DNA of 64,000 nucleotides from Desulfonatronovibrio magnus. Its GTDB lineage: Bacteria > Desulfobacterota > Desulfovibrionia > Desulfovibrionales > Desulfonatronovibrionaceae. The notes under the pieces are model-generated. The model was given only the letters and a program-made list of their open reading frames with translations, was not told the origin of the DNA and searched no databases. A program made the position numbers and the translations under genes. How positions within the stretch are numbered: the stretch's first letter is position 1; each line of letters begins with the position of its first letter. Of the stretch, positions 8,869 to 19,163 are shown in pieces. The DNA is taken from assembly GCF_000934755.1 (NCBI RefSeq), contig NZ_KN882175.1, positions 24,456 to 88,455 on the forward strand, in the 5' to 3' direction.

Positions 8869-10509
8869 TCAGACTATCCGAACGATGTTGCGGGCCCTGG
8901 GAAGTATTTCCTCATCGTGAGCAACCATAATTACGCATCTCGTCCGAGCCATTTCCAGAATAGATTCATAAATCATATCTCTGACTTTTTTATCTAAGCC
9001 TGCACCAGGTTCGTCCAGAAGAATTAAGGGCGCATCCCGGATAAAGGTCCTGGCCAGGGCCACCCTTTGACGCTGTCCCCCTGACAGATGGGTTCCGTCC
9101 TCTCCGGCAATGGTTTCATATCCCTGGGGCAGAGATTCAATTTCACTGTGGACCCGGGCCTGGAAGGCAGCCTGATGAATCTCTTCAATGGATGCTGACT
9201 CCCGCCCTGTCCTGATATTGTCTGCAATGCTCCGGCTCAGCATGTGTGGTTTCTGGGGAAGATAGGCAATATGTTCCAGCCATGAGCCTTGGTCTAAACT
9301 GTGCAGATCCATCCTGTTCACCAGCACTTTTCCTGAGTCAGGTTTAATCAGTCCAAGAATCAGCCTCAAAATGGTTGTTTTTCCGTGCCCACTGGTCCCG
9401 ATGAGACAGGTCAGGCCAGGACCGGGTGCCTGGAAGCTGAGATGGGAAATAATTTTTTGCCCCTCGGGGTATGTATAAGATATCTGGTCAAACTCAATTT
9501 CCACAGAGTCAAATTCAGCAATTATGGTTCCTGAGCCAGGGGCATGCTCGGGCAGATCAAAAAAAACAATGATTTTTTCTGCAGCAGAAACAGCAGACAT
9601 TTTAGAATGAAAGTGGGTCCCAAGGTTTCTTAAAGGCAGGTAAAATTCAGGTGCCAGGATAAGAATAAAGAATGCGCTTCCAAAGAGCATATCGCCCCAG
9701 AGCAGTCTAAATCCAATAATTACCGCCACCACTGCCACACTGACAGTTGCCATGAACTCCAGAACCAATGAACTTAAAAAAGCAACCTTAAGAACAGACA
9801 ATGTACTTTGGGCGTATTCAGTGGAAACTTTTTCCACAACTCTGGCCTCTCTTTTCCCGGCATTAAACATTTTCAGAGTTGTCAGTCCCTGGATGGCATC
9901 GAGAAATCTATGGCTCAGGCGGTTGATTTTCTCCCACTGCGCCTGACTGAGGGATTCTGCTTTTTTACCGATGACAATCATGAAAAAAGGGATGAACGGG
10001 GCGGTAAGAAGCAGAATCAGACCGGAAATCCAGTCCAGAGGAAAAATAAAAAATAAAATAGCCGCGGGAATCATGGCTGCCAGGGCCAGTTGGGGCAGGT
10101 AACCGGAAAAGTATCCATCTATAGATTCAACACCGTCAACAATGAGGTTGACCATTTCACCGGAAGATTTGAGGCTGGTGCTTACCGGATCCAGAGATTG
10201 CAGCTTGTTAAAAAGGATTTCCCGCACTGTTTGCTTTACTTTGACAGCAGCCAGGCCGGAAAAATATCTTGAGCACCAGATGAGCACTGCCCTGCAGACA
10301 ATCAGCCCCAGAATAGCCCAAAGTTTGGGCATTACATCTACAAGCCCGTGATCATCGAAAATAACATTATGGACTATCCAGGCCAGGACAGATGCCTGAA
10401 TTATGAGCAGAATGCCTGCAGCAACCCCCAGGCCTGTTGATAGAACAAGGCAGGTTGAGGCTGGCCTGATAAATCCTTGCAGCCACTTTTTTACTTTCAA
10501 GTCAGACAA
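8869..10509 (-). CDS. cydD: CydD, thiol/heme ABC exporter subunit
   Basis: A 546-residue ABC half-transporter, partner of CydC. The membrane domain spans residues 1 to about 315; the ATPase domain has Walker A IGTSGHGKTT, Q-loop region YLPQKPH, signature LSGGQRQR, Walker B LILLDEPGAG and AHDEE for the H-loop. The start is read as TTG because TTG TCT GAC lies 6 bases after AGGA and no better ATG is near. The stop codon directly abuts the heptamer array. Confidence 0.93.
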   Translation of the reverse strand: MSDLKVKKWLQGFIRPASTCLVLSTGLGVAAGILLIIQASVLAWIVHNVIFDDHGLVDVMPKLWAILGLIVCRAVLIWCSRYFSGLAAVKVKQTVREILFNKLQSLDPVSTSLKSSGEMVNLIVDGVESIDGYFSGYLPQLALAAMIPAAILFFIFPLDWISGLILLLTAPFIPFFMIVIGKKAESLSQAQWEKINRLSHRFLDAIQGLTTLKMFNAGKREARVVEKVSTEYAQSTLSVLKVAFLSSLVLEFMATVSVAVVAVIIGFRLLWGDMLFGSAFFILILAPEFYLPLRNLGTHFHSKMSAVSAAEKIIVFFDLPEHAPGSGTIIAEFDSVEIEFDQISYTYPEGQKIISHLSFQAPGPGLTCLIGTSGHGKTTILRLILGLIKPDSGKVLVNRMDLHSLDQGSWLEHIAYLPQKPHMLSRSIADNIRTGRESASIEEIHQAAFQARVHSEIESLPQGYETIAGEDGTHLSGGQRQRVALARTFIRDAPLILLDEPGAGLDKKVRDMIYESILEMARTRCVIMVAHDEEILPRARNIVRIV

Positions 10510-10542
10510 TTATTTTCCTGTTGTGAGGGACGAGCAAAATGT

Positions 10543-10575
10543 AAGTCCAGCCGGGCAGATTACCTGGCTGGACTT
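10543..10575. other. Intercistronic hairpin between cydB and cydD
   Basis: AAGTCCAGCC (10543-10552) pairs perfectly with GGCTGGACTT (10566-10575) around a 13-base loop. No T-run follows on the minus strand, so it looks more like an mRNA processing or stability element, or an attenuator of the exporter genes, than a full terminator. Confidence 0.7.
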
Positions 10576-10583
10576 AAATGGGC

Positions 10584-11609
10584 TTAGTAAGCCTCTTCAT
10601 ATTCAAGGTCTTCCTGAGTGATTTTGTGGCCGAAACGTATGTGTACCCATGTCTGATAGGCAATAACCAGAGGTACAAAGGTCAGGGCCACTCCAAGCAT
10701 GATCTGCAGGGTAAGAGTGCTGGATGCTGAATTGGCAATGGTCATGCTGTACGCCGGATCAATGGTGGATGGAAGGAGTTTTGGAAAAAGACCGATTATT
10801 CCAAACAGAGTTACTCCAATAATGCCTACGGCAGATGATGCCCAGGCCTTCCATTGCTCACCATTGTCCAGATATTTCCTGGTGAGAATCAGACCGGTAA
10901 CAGGCAGAACCAGGACAATGAAAAGAGCCGGATTATTCATGTAGTTATCAAAAAGGTTGGTATAAAGAACACTAAGAGCGAGAAAAAGCACAACCATGGT
11001 CAACACAGCTCCCCACATCTTTCTGGCCAGGTTTGTAGCTCTTTTTTCCAGTTCTCCACTGCTTTTAACAGCGAGCCAGAGACTGCCGTGCATGGAAAAC
11101 ATGACCACAAAAAGCACACCTCCGGCCAGTCCGTATGGGTTGAGAAGAGTTAGAAGGTTGCCTTCATTGATCTGCTGGGCATTGAGGGGAATACCCATGA
11201 AGATGTTGGCAAAGGCCACCCCGAAAAGAAGGGCCGGCAGAAAACTGCCCAGTACATTACAGCCATCCCAGAACTTCCTCCATGAGTCGCTGTCTACTTT
11301 GCGTCTGAACTCATAGGACACGCCTCTGAAAATGAGTGCAAAAAGGAGCAGAAGCAAAGGAGTGTAAAGGCTGCTGAAAAGAACAGCGTAAGTTGCAGGA
11401 AAGGCTGCAAAGGTTACTCCCCCGGCTGTGACCAGCCAGACCTGATTACCGTCCCAGAAAGGGCCGGCAGCATTATAGATAATTCGTTTATCAGTCTCTC
11501 CCTGGGCCAGAAAAGGCATGTTCATGCCCAGTCCCAGGTCATATCCGTCAAGGGCGAAATAAACCGCCCATAATATTCCCCAGAGCAAAAACCAGGTGGT
11601 CTCAAGCAT
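10584..11609 (-). CDS. cydB: Cytochrome bd ubiquinol oxidase subunit II
   Basis: A 341-residue integral membrane protein with about eight helices and the CydB opening WGILWAVYFALDGYDLGLG. It is the structural partner of CydA in the high-affinity quinol oxidase, which reduces oxygen to water. GGGAGG lies 6 bases before the ATG. It sits 83 bases downstream of cydA in the cydABDC cluster; for an anaerobe the likely role is oxygen scavenging or protection. Confidence 0.94.
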   Translation of the reverse strand: MLETTWFLLWGILWAVYFALDGYDLGLGMNMPFLAQGETDKRIIYNAAGPFWDGNQVWLVTAGGVTFAAFPATYAVLFSSLYTPLLLLLFALIFRGVSYEFRRKVDSDSWRKFWDGCNVLGSFLPALLFGVAFANIFMGIPLNAQQINEGNLLTLLNPYGLAGGVLFVVMFSMHGSLWLAVKSSGELEKRATNLARKMWGAVLTMVVLFLALSVLYTNLFDNYMNNPALFIVLVLPVTGLILTRKYLDNGEQWKAWASSAVGIIGVTLFGIIGLFPKLLPSTIDPAYSMTIANSASSTLTLQIMLGVALTFVPLVIAYQTWVHIRFGHKITQEDLEYEEAY

Positions 11610-11692
11610 GGGTTACCTCCCAGTTAAAATGTTTGTTAAGAGCAAATATAATTGATTTGATACGGGTTAATAACTGTTCAATGTCTGTCATG

Positions 11693-13015
11693 TTATTCCT
11701 GAACTGCCGGTGCCGGTGCCGGTCCTTTGCGTCCGTATTTGGACAAAAGGAAAACACACAATGCCACCAGCAGTCCGTATATAGCCATGAAACCTGCAAG
11801 GGAACCAGCAACCTGGGCAGTAGTTATGCCCGGAGACACAGCTTCTGAAGTACGCATCATGCCATAAACAATCCAGGGCTGCCTGCCCATTTCAGCCACA
11901 ATCCAGCCCAGCTGTACAGCGATATAAGGTAAAGGGATGATCCAGGGCAAGATTCTCAGCAGCAGAGGAGAATCCTCTGGAGTCTTGCGCTTGAACCAGA
12001 CCCAGACAGCCAGTATGGGAAAAAGAAACCCAAGGGCAACCATGGTCCTGAAAGAAAGAAAAGTCGTCATTACAGGAGGATGGTCTTCTCTCGGAAAATC
12101 GTTGAGTCCTTTAACTTCTGCGTTAAAATCATGATAGGCCAGCATGGACAGACCTCCGGGAATGGGAAACAATTCAAGCCTGTTGCGCTGATTCGAAGGA
12201 TCAGGAATAACCAGCAGATATTGAGGGGCCTGAGTTCTGGTTTCCCAGTGCGATTCCATGGCTGCCAGTTTTTCCGGCTGGTACTTGGCCACTGTGGCAC
12301 CATGAGAATGCCCCTGAACAACTACAACTATGGCGAAAATCAGTGTAAAGGGAGCGGCAATACGAAAGGATTTCTTGAAGAAGTCAACATTACTCCCCTT
12401 TGCAATGTGATAGGCTGAAATGCCCAGTACAAAGAATCCGCTTAAAACATAGGACGCACTGAGGACATGGATGAACTGGTGCCATGCGAATTCATTGCTT
12501 ATCAATGACATGAAGCTTCCAAGCTCAGCTCTTCCATCCCCAAAAACATACCCGACAGGATTCTGCATCCAGCCGTTGGCCATGATGATCCAGAAGGCTG
12601 AAAGGTTTGCTGCCAGCGCTACCAGCCAGATGGCAGCGTTGTGCATTTTAGGGGACAGTTTATTCCACCCGAAAATCCATACCCCGAGAAAGGTTGATTC
12701 CAGAAAAAAAGCCAGAGTAGCCTCAATGGCCAGCAAAGAACCAAAAATGTCGCCAACATAGGCTGAATACCTGGACCAGTTGGTTCCGAACTGAAATTCT
12801 AAGGCGATGCCGGTTACTGCTCCCAGAGCAAAGTTGATTAAAAAAAGTTTTCCCCAGAACTTGGCCATTCGCCGGTAGGTTTCATCCCCACTGCGCACGA
12901 ACTTTAACTCCATGTAGGCTACCAATAGAGACAGGCCAAGGGTCAGAGGAACAAAAATGAAGTGGACGAAAGTAGTCATGGCAAACTGCAGCCGAGACAA
13001 TAGCAAAACATCCAT
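11693..13015 (-). CDS. cydA: Cytochrome bd ubiquinol oxidase subunit I
   Basis: This 440-residue subunit binds the three hemes and oxidises quinol. His18 in FVHFIFVPLTLG is the distal heme ligand position, and EMGRQPWIVYGMMRT carries the conserved GRQPW motif and heme-ligand Met region. At 440 residues it is shorter than E. coli CydA (about 520), consistent with the short Q-loop class. A GGGGAAGG precedes the ATG. The Rrf2 regulator gene lies just 15 bases upstream on the same strand. Confidence 0.95.
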   Translation of the reverse strand: MDVLLLSRLQFAMTTFVHFIFVPLTLGLSLLVAYMELKFVRSGDETYRRMAKFWGKLFLINFALGAVTGIALEFQFGTNWSRYSAYVGDIFGSLLAIEATLAFFLESTFLGVWIFGWNKLSPKMHNAAIWLVALAANLSAFWIIMANGWMQNPVGYVFGDGRAELGSFMSLISNEFAWHQFIHVLSASYVLSGFFVLGISAYHIAKGSNVDFFKKSFRIAAPFTLIFAIVVVVQGHSHGATVAKYQPEKLAAMESHWETRTQAPQYLLVIPDPSNQRNRLELFPIPGGLSMLAYHDFNAEVKGLNDFPREDHPPVMTTFLSFRTMVALGFLFPILAVWVWFKRKTPEDSPLLLRILPWIIPLPYIAVQLGWIVAEMGRQPWIVYGMMRTSEAVSPGITTAQVAGSLAGFMAIYGLLVALCVFLLSKYGRKGPAPAPAVQE

Positions 13016-13030
13016 AAGCCTTCCCCTGTG

Positions 13031-13465
13031 TTAGATTGTTGAACAAGATTTATTTTCACATAGCTCTTCCCTGCCAAGCTGCTCAAAGTCAGCCTCGGCC
13101 AGGGTATCTCGAAGCCTCTGCCTTGCTTTCTGCCAGACTTGATGCACTCCACAAAAGGGAGATCTCGGGCAGGACTCAAAGCTCATTACACACTCATTAA
13201 GAAAAATTTCACCGTCCACTGCTTCAACCACCTGTAAAAGATTGATCTCTGAAGGGGGCCTGGTAAGCCTGTAGCCTCCTCTGGCTCCCTGGCGAATCTG
13301 GATAATTCCTGATTTGGCCAGGCTTTGGGCTACTTTGGATAAAAAAGCATCAGGCAGTCCCATAGCCTCAATGATTTCTTTTTTGGGCACGATCCTATCC
13401 CTGTCCTGCAGGGATAAATAAAGCACGCAACGTACAGCGTACTCTCCGGCTCTGGTCAGCATCAT
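13031..13465 (-). CDS. Rrf2-family Fe-S transcription regulator
   Basis: An Rrf2 repressor of 144 residues. The winged-helix begins at LTRAGEYAVRCVLYL and includes the recognition region of the family. Three cysteines in CVMSFESCPRSPFC (spacing C-x6-C-x5-C) match the Fe-S ligand cluster of IscR/NsrR-type members, so it probably senses redox, oxygen or NO. I place the start at 13465 (ATGATGCTG behind GGGAGG) rather than at 13540, because family proteins begin directly with MxLTRAGEYA. It heads the cyd operon, which it probably controls. Confidence 0.88.
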   Translation of the reverse strand: MMLTRAGEYAVRCVLYLSLQDRDRIVPKKEIIEAMGLPDAFLSKVAQSLAKSGIIQIRQGARGGYRLTRPPSEINLLQVVEAVDGEIFLNECVMSFESCPRSPFCGVHQVWQKARQRLRDTLAEADFEQLGREELCENKSCSTI

Positions 13466-13766
13466 CTGTAAATAGACCTCCCTCAGTAAAGAGATAAATA
13501 AGATAAAATTAGTCCTAAATAAGAGGTCATTTATTGTCAATCACTTTTTTTAAAATTTTGTAATTGTTTTGCTCTTTGCATGTAGCACGTGGACAGAGAC
13601 TCGCTCTTCCGGGACCTGCTTGCATCAGGGTCAGGCATTTATAAATGGGTTGATGGTCAAGTTGGTTCCGGAACGTCTGTCCTGCATTCCATAAAAATGG
13701 CTTGGACTATTTTCTACTGGGTAGACATAAATTCACATTTATACTTGACTGCAACAAAAATTTTGG

Positions 13767-13794
13767 ATAATTATTCTTAACAAGGAATAATTAT
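13767..13794. promoter_or_regulatory. Probable PerR operator over the perR ribosome binding site
   Basis: ATAATTATTC (13767-13776) and GAATAATTAT (13785-13794) form a perfect 10-bp inverted repeat with an 8-base spacer. It is AT-rich like Per/Fur boxes and overlaps the AAGGA ribosome binding site of the Fur-family gene starting at 13800. Autoregulation is inferred from position and symmetry. Confidence 0.7.
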
Positions 13795-13799
13795 TTTTT

Positions 13800-14246
13800 A
13801 TGCAAGATACCAGTCAACAATCCCGATTTCAGGAAATGGTTTCGCGTCTCAAACAGACCAATCACAGGATTACTCCTCAAAGGCTGGCTGTACTCGAGAT
13901 ACTGGCTTCAAGTCATAATCACCCGTCTGTTGATATGATTTATGAGCAGTTGAGAGACAGATTTCCCACCATGAGCATTGCCACTGTCTATAAAACCATT
14001 GCCATGCTCAAGGAAATCAATGAAGTCTTAGAACTTGGCTTTCCTGACGGGAGCAATCGCTATGACGGAACCAAACCCTTTTCACACCCGCATGTGGTGT
14101 GTACGCAATGCAAGGCCATTATGGACCCTGATTTAAGCCTTGTTCAGGACCTGACCAGGGAAGTAGTCAAGCAGACTGGGTTCACCATAACCGGAATCAG
14201 GCTGGACTTTTTTGGAGTGTGCGATAAATGTCAAAAAAGGACTTAA
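13800..14246 (+). CDS. perR: Fur-family peroxide-responsive repressor PerR
   Basis: A 148-residue metalloregulator. The DNA-binding half includes RITPQRLAVLEIL and MSIATVYKTIAML; the metal-binding half has HPHVVCTQCK and CDKC, the four cysteines of the structural zinc site, and histidines and Asp residues for the regulatory metal. The catalase gene follows on the same strand, which favours PerR over Fur. In the family, peroxide oxidises a metal-ligand His and releases DNA. The operator-like dyad directly upstream supports autorepression. Confidence 0.87.
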   Translation: MQDTSQQSRFQEMVSRLKQTNHRITPQRLAVLEILASSHNHPSVDMIYEQLRDRFPTMSIATVYKTIAMLKEINEVLELGFPDGSNRYDGTKPFSHPHVVCTQCKAIMDPDLSLVQDLTREVVKQTGFTITGIRLDFFGVCDKCQKRT

Positions 14247-14259
14247 TAAAGACTTTTCC

Positions 14260-14570
14260 TTTTAGTAACTTACAGCTACAATCGTGTAGTAAAAAAATAA
14301 GAAAATTTTAAACATTGACAAGACCAGTCAGGTCCAAAATCCGAATTCTTAAGTCTTAAGTCTTAAATCTGAAAAGTTAAGTTATCGCCACAACTTAACG
14401 CATCGGTTTTCAAAAAGGTTGCCTTTTCATTTGCCGTTCCCCGGCAAATGAAAACACTTCTTTCTTCCTTTGCGCCCTTTGCGTCTTGAGTGAGTCTTCG
14501 AACGGGCGGTTAAAATCTCTTTTTTTTTGGCTTGCGGGCACAGCCCGTATTAGTAATTTAACCAACGGAG
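14260..14570. repeat. Repeat block between perR and katA
   Basis: It holds AGTAACTTACAGC, three TTAAGTC heptamers (about 14349-14370), and a copy of the TTTTCAAAAAGG...CGAACGGGCGG...GGCACAGCCCGTATTAGTAA block also found at 3531-3690. No Per box could be recognised in it. Confidence 0.75.
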
Positions 14571-14576
14571 GTATTT

Positions 14577-16022
14577 ATGAGTAAAGCACCTAAACTTACA
14601 ACATCAGCTGGAGCACCAGTCGCTGACAATCAGAACAGTTTAACCGCAGGGCCTCGTGGGCCTGTATTGATGCAGGATTATCAACTTCTGGAGAAACTTG
14701 CTCACCAGAACCGGGAAAGAATTCCCGAACGTGTAGTTCATGCCAAGGGATGGGGAGCACATGGCGTATTAACCATAACCCATGACATTACAAAATATTC
14801 CAAAGCAGATATTTTTTCTGAAATTGGCAAAAAAACAGAAATGCTGGCCAGATTTTCCACTGTAGCAGGAGAAATGGGAGCAGCAGACGCTGAAAGAGAT
14901 GTTCGCGGCTTTGCGCTAAAGTTTTATACTGAACAAGGCAATTGGGATATGGTAGGTAATAATACTCCTGTTTTTTTCATTCGAGATGCATACAAGTTTC
15001 CTGACTTTATCCATACTCAGAAAAGACATCCTAAAACCAACCTCAGATCAGCCACTGCCATGTGGGATTTCTGGTCATTATCACCTGAATCACTGCACCA
15101 GGTTACCATTCTCATGTCTGACCGCGGTCTTCCTGTCGGGGTCCGCCATATCAACGGCTATGGTAGCCACACTTACAGCTTTATTAACGCTGATAATGAA
15201 CGTTTCTGGGTTAAGTTTCACTTCAAAACCATGCAGGGACACAAGCACTGGACCAATGCCGAAGCTGCTGAAGTTGTAGGCAGAACAAGGGAGTCCACAC
15301 AGGAAGACCTGTTTTATGCCATTGAAAAAGGCGACTTCCCCAAATGGAAGTTTCAGGTTCAGATTATGCCTGAGGCTGACGCAGAGAAAACACCCTACAA
15401 CCCCTTTGACCTGACCAAAGTCTGGCCTCATGGTGACTATCCAGTAATGGATGTTGGAATACTTGAACTTAATCGCAACCCTGATAATTACTTTGCTGAA
15501 ATTGAACAGGCCGCCTTTTCTCCATCTAATATTGTTCCAGGGATTGGTTTTTCTCCTGACAAAATGCTGCAGGCACGAATATTCTCTTATGCTGATGCCC
15601 ACAGATACCGTTTAGGCACTCACTATGAAGCATTGCCTGTTAATGCTCCCAAGTGCCCAATGCATCATTATCATAAAGATGGTCAGATGCGCTTTTTTGC
15701 CAATAACCCAAACCCGGATGCCTACTATGAGCCAAACTCATTCGGCGGTCCGGAACAAAGCCCTGAATTTGCCGAGCCTCCATTAAAAATAAGCGGTGAT
15801 GCAGATCGGTACGACCATCGTGAGGGCAATGATGACTATGCCCAACCCAGAGCACTGTTCAATCTTTTTGATCAGGATCAGAAAAACAGGCTATTTTCCA
15901 ATATTGCTGAAGCAATGCAGGGTGTACCGGAAAATATTGTTGACAGGCAGTTAAAATTGTTTGAAAAGGTCGACGAAGCATATGCAGCTGGTGTCCGCAA
16001 GGCCTTAGACAAGCTCGCATAA
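14577..16022 (+). CDS. katA: Heme catalase (KatA type, small-subunit clade)
   Basis: A 481-residue monofunctional catalase that converts hydrogen peroxide to water and oxygen. The distal His55 lies in [12 protein letters not shown], the distal Asn in [10 protein letters not shown], and the proximal heme-ligand Tyr in [14 protein letters not shown]. Length and sequence fit clade 3 small-subunit catalases. GGAGG lies 6 bases before the ATG. With perR upstream this is a peroxide-defence pair, next to the cytochrome bd operon. Confidence 0.96.
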   Translation: MSKAPKLTTSAGAPVADNQNSLTAGPRGPVLMQDYQLLEKLAHQNRERIPERVVHAKGWGAHGVLTITHDITKYSKADIFSEIGKKTEMLARFSTVAGEMGAADAERDVRGFALKFYTEQGNWDMVGNNTPVFFIRDAYKFPDFIHTQKRHPKTNLRSATAMWDFWSLSPESLHQVTILMSDRGLPVGVRHINGYGSHTYSFINADNERFWVKFHFKTMQGHKHWTNAEAAEVVGRTRESTQEDLFYAIEKGDFPKWKFQVQIMPEADAEKTPYNPFDLTKVWPHGDYPVMDVGILELNRNPDNYFAEIEQAAFSPSNIVPGIGFSPDKMLQARIFSYADAHRYRLGTHYEALPVNAPKCPMHHYHKDGQMRFFANNPNPDAYYEPNSFGGPEQSPEFAEPPLKISGDADRYDHREGNDDYAQPRALFNLFDQDQKNRLFSNIAEAMQGVPENIVDRQLKLFEKVDEAYAAGVRKALDKLA

Positions 16023-16066
16023 TAATAACTGATCGAGTACAAAGCATTCTAAACCTTTGCTATAAA

Positions 16067-16148
16067 AAACGGCGCTCCGGCACTCACCTTGAACTTTCAG
16101 GAACAATAACTGGATAGATGTATCCTGGTGAGTGCCGGAAGAGCCAGT
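16067..16148. repeat. REPIN-like hairpin downstream of katA
   Basis: GCTCCGGCACTCACC pairs with GGTGAGTGCCGGAAGAGC around a loop of about 45 bases. It has the same build as the GGGACCCACTTG elements (CTCCGG... / ...CCGGAAGAGCCAGT) but with a different stem sequence. It may also reduce read-through from katA. Confidence 0.6.
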
Positions 16149-16449
16149 ACCCCTGCTGAATGCAAAGATAAACAGATCTGTTAATTTAAAAGTTTTAAAA
16201 ACCTGGACAGTCATTTTTTTGTAATCATTTATTTTTATAATCTTTTTTGCCAGCTCAACATCTCTTTCAGGCCCTGCCAGGTATGTAGCCAATTACTTGC
16301 TTTTTATGTATCTCATCATGCGTTTTATTTCTTTCAACCACGAATATTGAACCCTAAAATAAATAAAAGGAGTCTACCGTTAGTCCATGATTTTTTCTCT
16401 CTTTGATATTTCAAGACAAACAGTTTACAACTATTTTAACCAGGAGGAA

Positions 16450-16806
16450 ATGAAGTATTACTGGAAGACTGATATCAGGCAATACCTTGATCATGAAGGC
16501 AATCTGCATCCATGTATTACAAGATCCTCGATGATTATTGCCGGATATTTCGGACGTATCATTTCCGTTGCTACCCGCGTTGGAACGTTTGGTCCCTTCT
16601 GTACAGGCATAAGGTGCCGCAGACGTCCCCAAAGAAAAGCCTGCCACGGACGAATTGAAGTGGTTTACATTGATCACATGGGAGACGGGAGTATTTTCTG
16701 GCGCTGCCCCCTGTGCTCTGATAAAGGAAGGATCTATGGCTGGATAGGTTCATGTTGGGATGAAATGGATATGCAGACCAAATGCAGCTATTCTTTGAAA
16801 AACTAA
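16450..16806 (+). CDS. Conserved zinc-ribbon protein of unknown function
   Basis: A protein of 118 residues (139 if the ATG at 16387 is used). The C-terminal half holds GIRCRRRPQRKACHGRI then FWRCPLCSDKGRIYGWIGS, a four-cysteine zinc ribbon (C and C in RCRRRPxxKxC, C-x2-C in CPLC) that I recall from small hypothetical proteins ending in GxIxGWxGTxWD. The start is uncertain: AGGAGG sits only 2 bases before 16450, and AAGGAG is 14 bases before 16387. It stands alone between repeats. Function unknown. Confidence 0.68.
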   Translation: MKYYWKTDIRQYLDHEGNLHPCITRSSMIIAGYFGRIISVATRVGTFGPFCTGIRCRRRPQRKACHGRIEVVYIDHMGDGSIFWRCPLCSDKGRIYGWIGSCWDEMDMQTKCSYSLKN

Positions 16807-16869
16807 TCTCTCAAACGGCCTTATCTTACAACTTCAATCCTGCCTTACCCGAAAAGCAAATTAGAAGAA

Positions 16870-17130
16870 GAACCTCCTCACCCGGGCGGCCCGGGACCGA
16901 ACTTGTGAGTAACTGAAAATGAGTCTCCTCTATGGACATTGGGACAGTCCCCGCGAGGTACTATAAAACAGATTGATGCTGCATTGGTTCCTGGAAGAAA
17001 TTTGCTTCAATGGAAAAATTTACATAGCGAGGGACAGTCCCTGTGCCAGGCGCAAAGTTCTCATCTTTGACGGAACTTTTCTGGCAAATGTGCATCAATC
17101 ATGAGCAAAAATCGTAAAAACTTGAAACAG
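16870..17130 (-). repeat. Repeat modules D and A, minus orientation
   Basis: CTCACCCGGGCGGCCCGGGA (module D hairpin) is followed by GGGACAGTCCC boxes at about 16942 and 17032 and the conserved TGATGCTGCATTGGTTCCTG core. It is the reverse complement of the copy at 42190-42495. Confidence 0.88.
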
Positions 17131-17140
17131 CCTTAACGCG

Positions 17141-17271
17141 AGATTGCTTCGCTTCGCTCGCAACAAGGATTGCCGCGCTCGAAGGCTCGCTCGCAATGAC
17201 ACCTGAGTTGTCAGGGATGTGGTTGCTGAAAACCTGTCACCCACGAGGAGCCTAAGCGAACGAAGCAATCT
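17141..17271 (-). repeat. Repeat module B, minus orientation
   Basis: AGATTGCTTCG at 17141 and CGAAGCAATCT ending 17271 bound the same interior as the copy at 542-673, reversed. Confidence 0.85.
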
Positions 17272-17318
17272 GAATCTTCAACCTTCAACCTTCAGCCTTC
17301 AACCTCAGCCTTCAGCCT

Positions 17319-17321
<3 letters not shown>
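17272..17321. repeat. CTTCAGC heptamer array at the 3' end of tgt
   Basis: About six 7-base units alternating CTTCAAC and CTTCAGC (one is 6 bases) run up to and include the tgt stop codon (TGA at 17321-17319 on the minus strand). The unit is the complement of the GAAGGCT unit in module E. Confidence 0.8.
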
Positions 17322-18443
<1,122 letters not shown>

Positions 18444-18512
18444 TTATTTACCTTTGCATATATTTTGAGTCTTCTTGTTTTGTGTAAAAAAGACTGCAAC
18501 AGCAAGTCCCTG

Positions 18513-19145
18513 TCACAGCCCTTTTCTTGGACAAATATCCGAAAGCTCACAAACAGCACAACCTGGTTTTCTCGCTGTACATACCTCTCGACCAAAAAAT
18601 ACAAGCATATGATTAAGATTGGCCCAGTCTTGTCTAACAAAAATATTCATCAGCTCTTTTTCAATGATGACCGGATTGGATGAGCTGGTAAAGCCCAACC
18701 TGAAAGCAATTCGCTTGACATGAGTATCAACGGCAATGCCTTCATTCAGACCAAAAGCTCCTGACAATACTATATTCGCTGTTTTTCTGGCTACTCCAGG
18801 AAGAACAAGCAAATCTTCCATGCTGGATGGAACCTTACCCTCGAATTTGGACACTATAATTTTTGCAGAAGCAATGATGTTTTTTGATTTATTACGGTAA
18901 AAACCGGCTGATCGAATAACCTCAGCAACCTGATCCAATGGGGCATGGGCCAGATCAACAGGTTCCGGCCATTTTCTGAAAAGCTCAGGCGTAATTTTAT
19001 TCACTTGTTTGTCAGTACATTGAGCTGACAGAACAGTAGCAATCAGTAATTGCCATGGATTTTCCCAGTTCAGGGCGGTTTTAAGAACAGGATACCTTGT
19101 TTTGAGCCTGTTTAGAACCACTTCAGCTCTTGTGTTGATATTCAC
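18513..19145 (-). CDS. nth: Endonuclease III
   Basis: A 210-residue base-excision repair glycosylase/AP lyase for oxidised pyrimidines. The helix-hairpin-helix is LPGVARKTANIVL with catalytic Lys121, and the activating Asp140 lies in AVDTHVKR. The 4Fe-4S cluster ligands are seen in CTARKPGCAVCELSDIC (C-x6-C-x2-C-x5-C). The start is GTG. It sits between ispA and tgt in a co-oriented run. Confidence 0.96.
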   Translation of the reverse strand: MNINTRAEVVLNRLKTRYPVLKTALNWENPWQLLIATVLSAQCTDKQVNKITPELFRKWPEPVDLAHAPLDQVAEVIRSAGFYRNKSKNIIASAKIIVSKFEGKVPSSMEDLLVLPGVARKTANIVLSGAFGLNEGIAVDTHVKRIAFRLGFTSSSNPVIIEKELMNIFVRQDWANLNHMLVFFGREVCTARKPGCAVCELSDICPRKGL

Positions 19146-19163
19146 AGTATACGAAATTTCTGA

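Noticed and set aside
13589-13780. A 63-residue plus-strand frame before perR
   Set aside because: No ribosome binding site or family resemblance; the region must hold the divergent promoters of the Rrf2 and perR genes.
15090-15602. A 170-residue minus-strand frame inside katA
   Set aside because: It lies entirely antisense to the strongly supported catalase gene and shows no domain or ribosome binding site.
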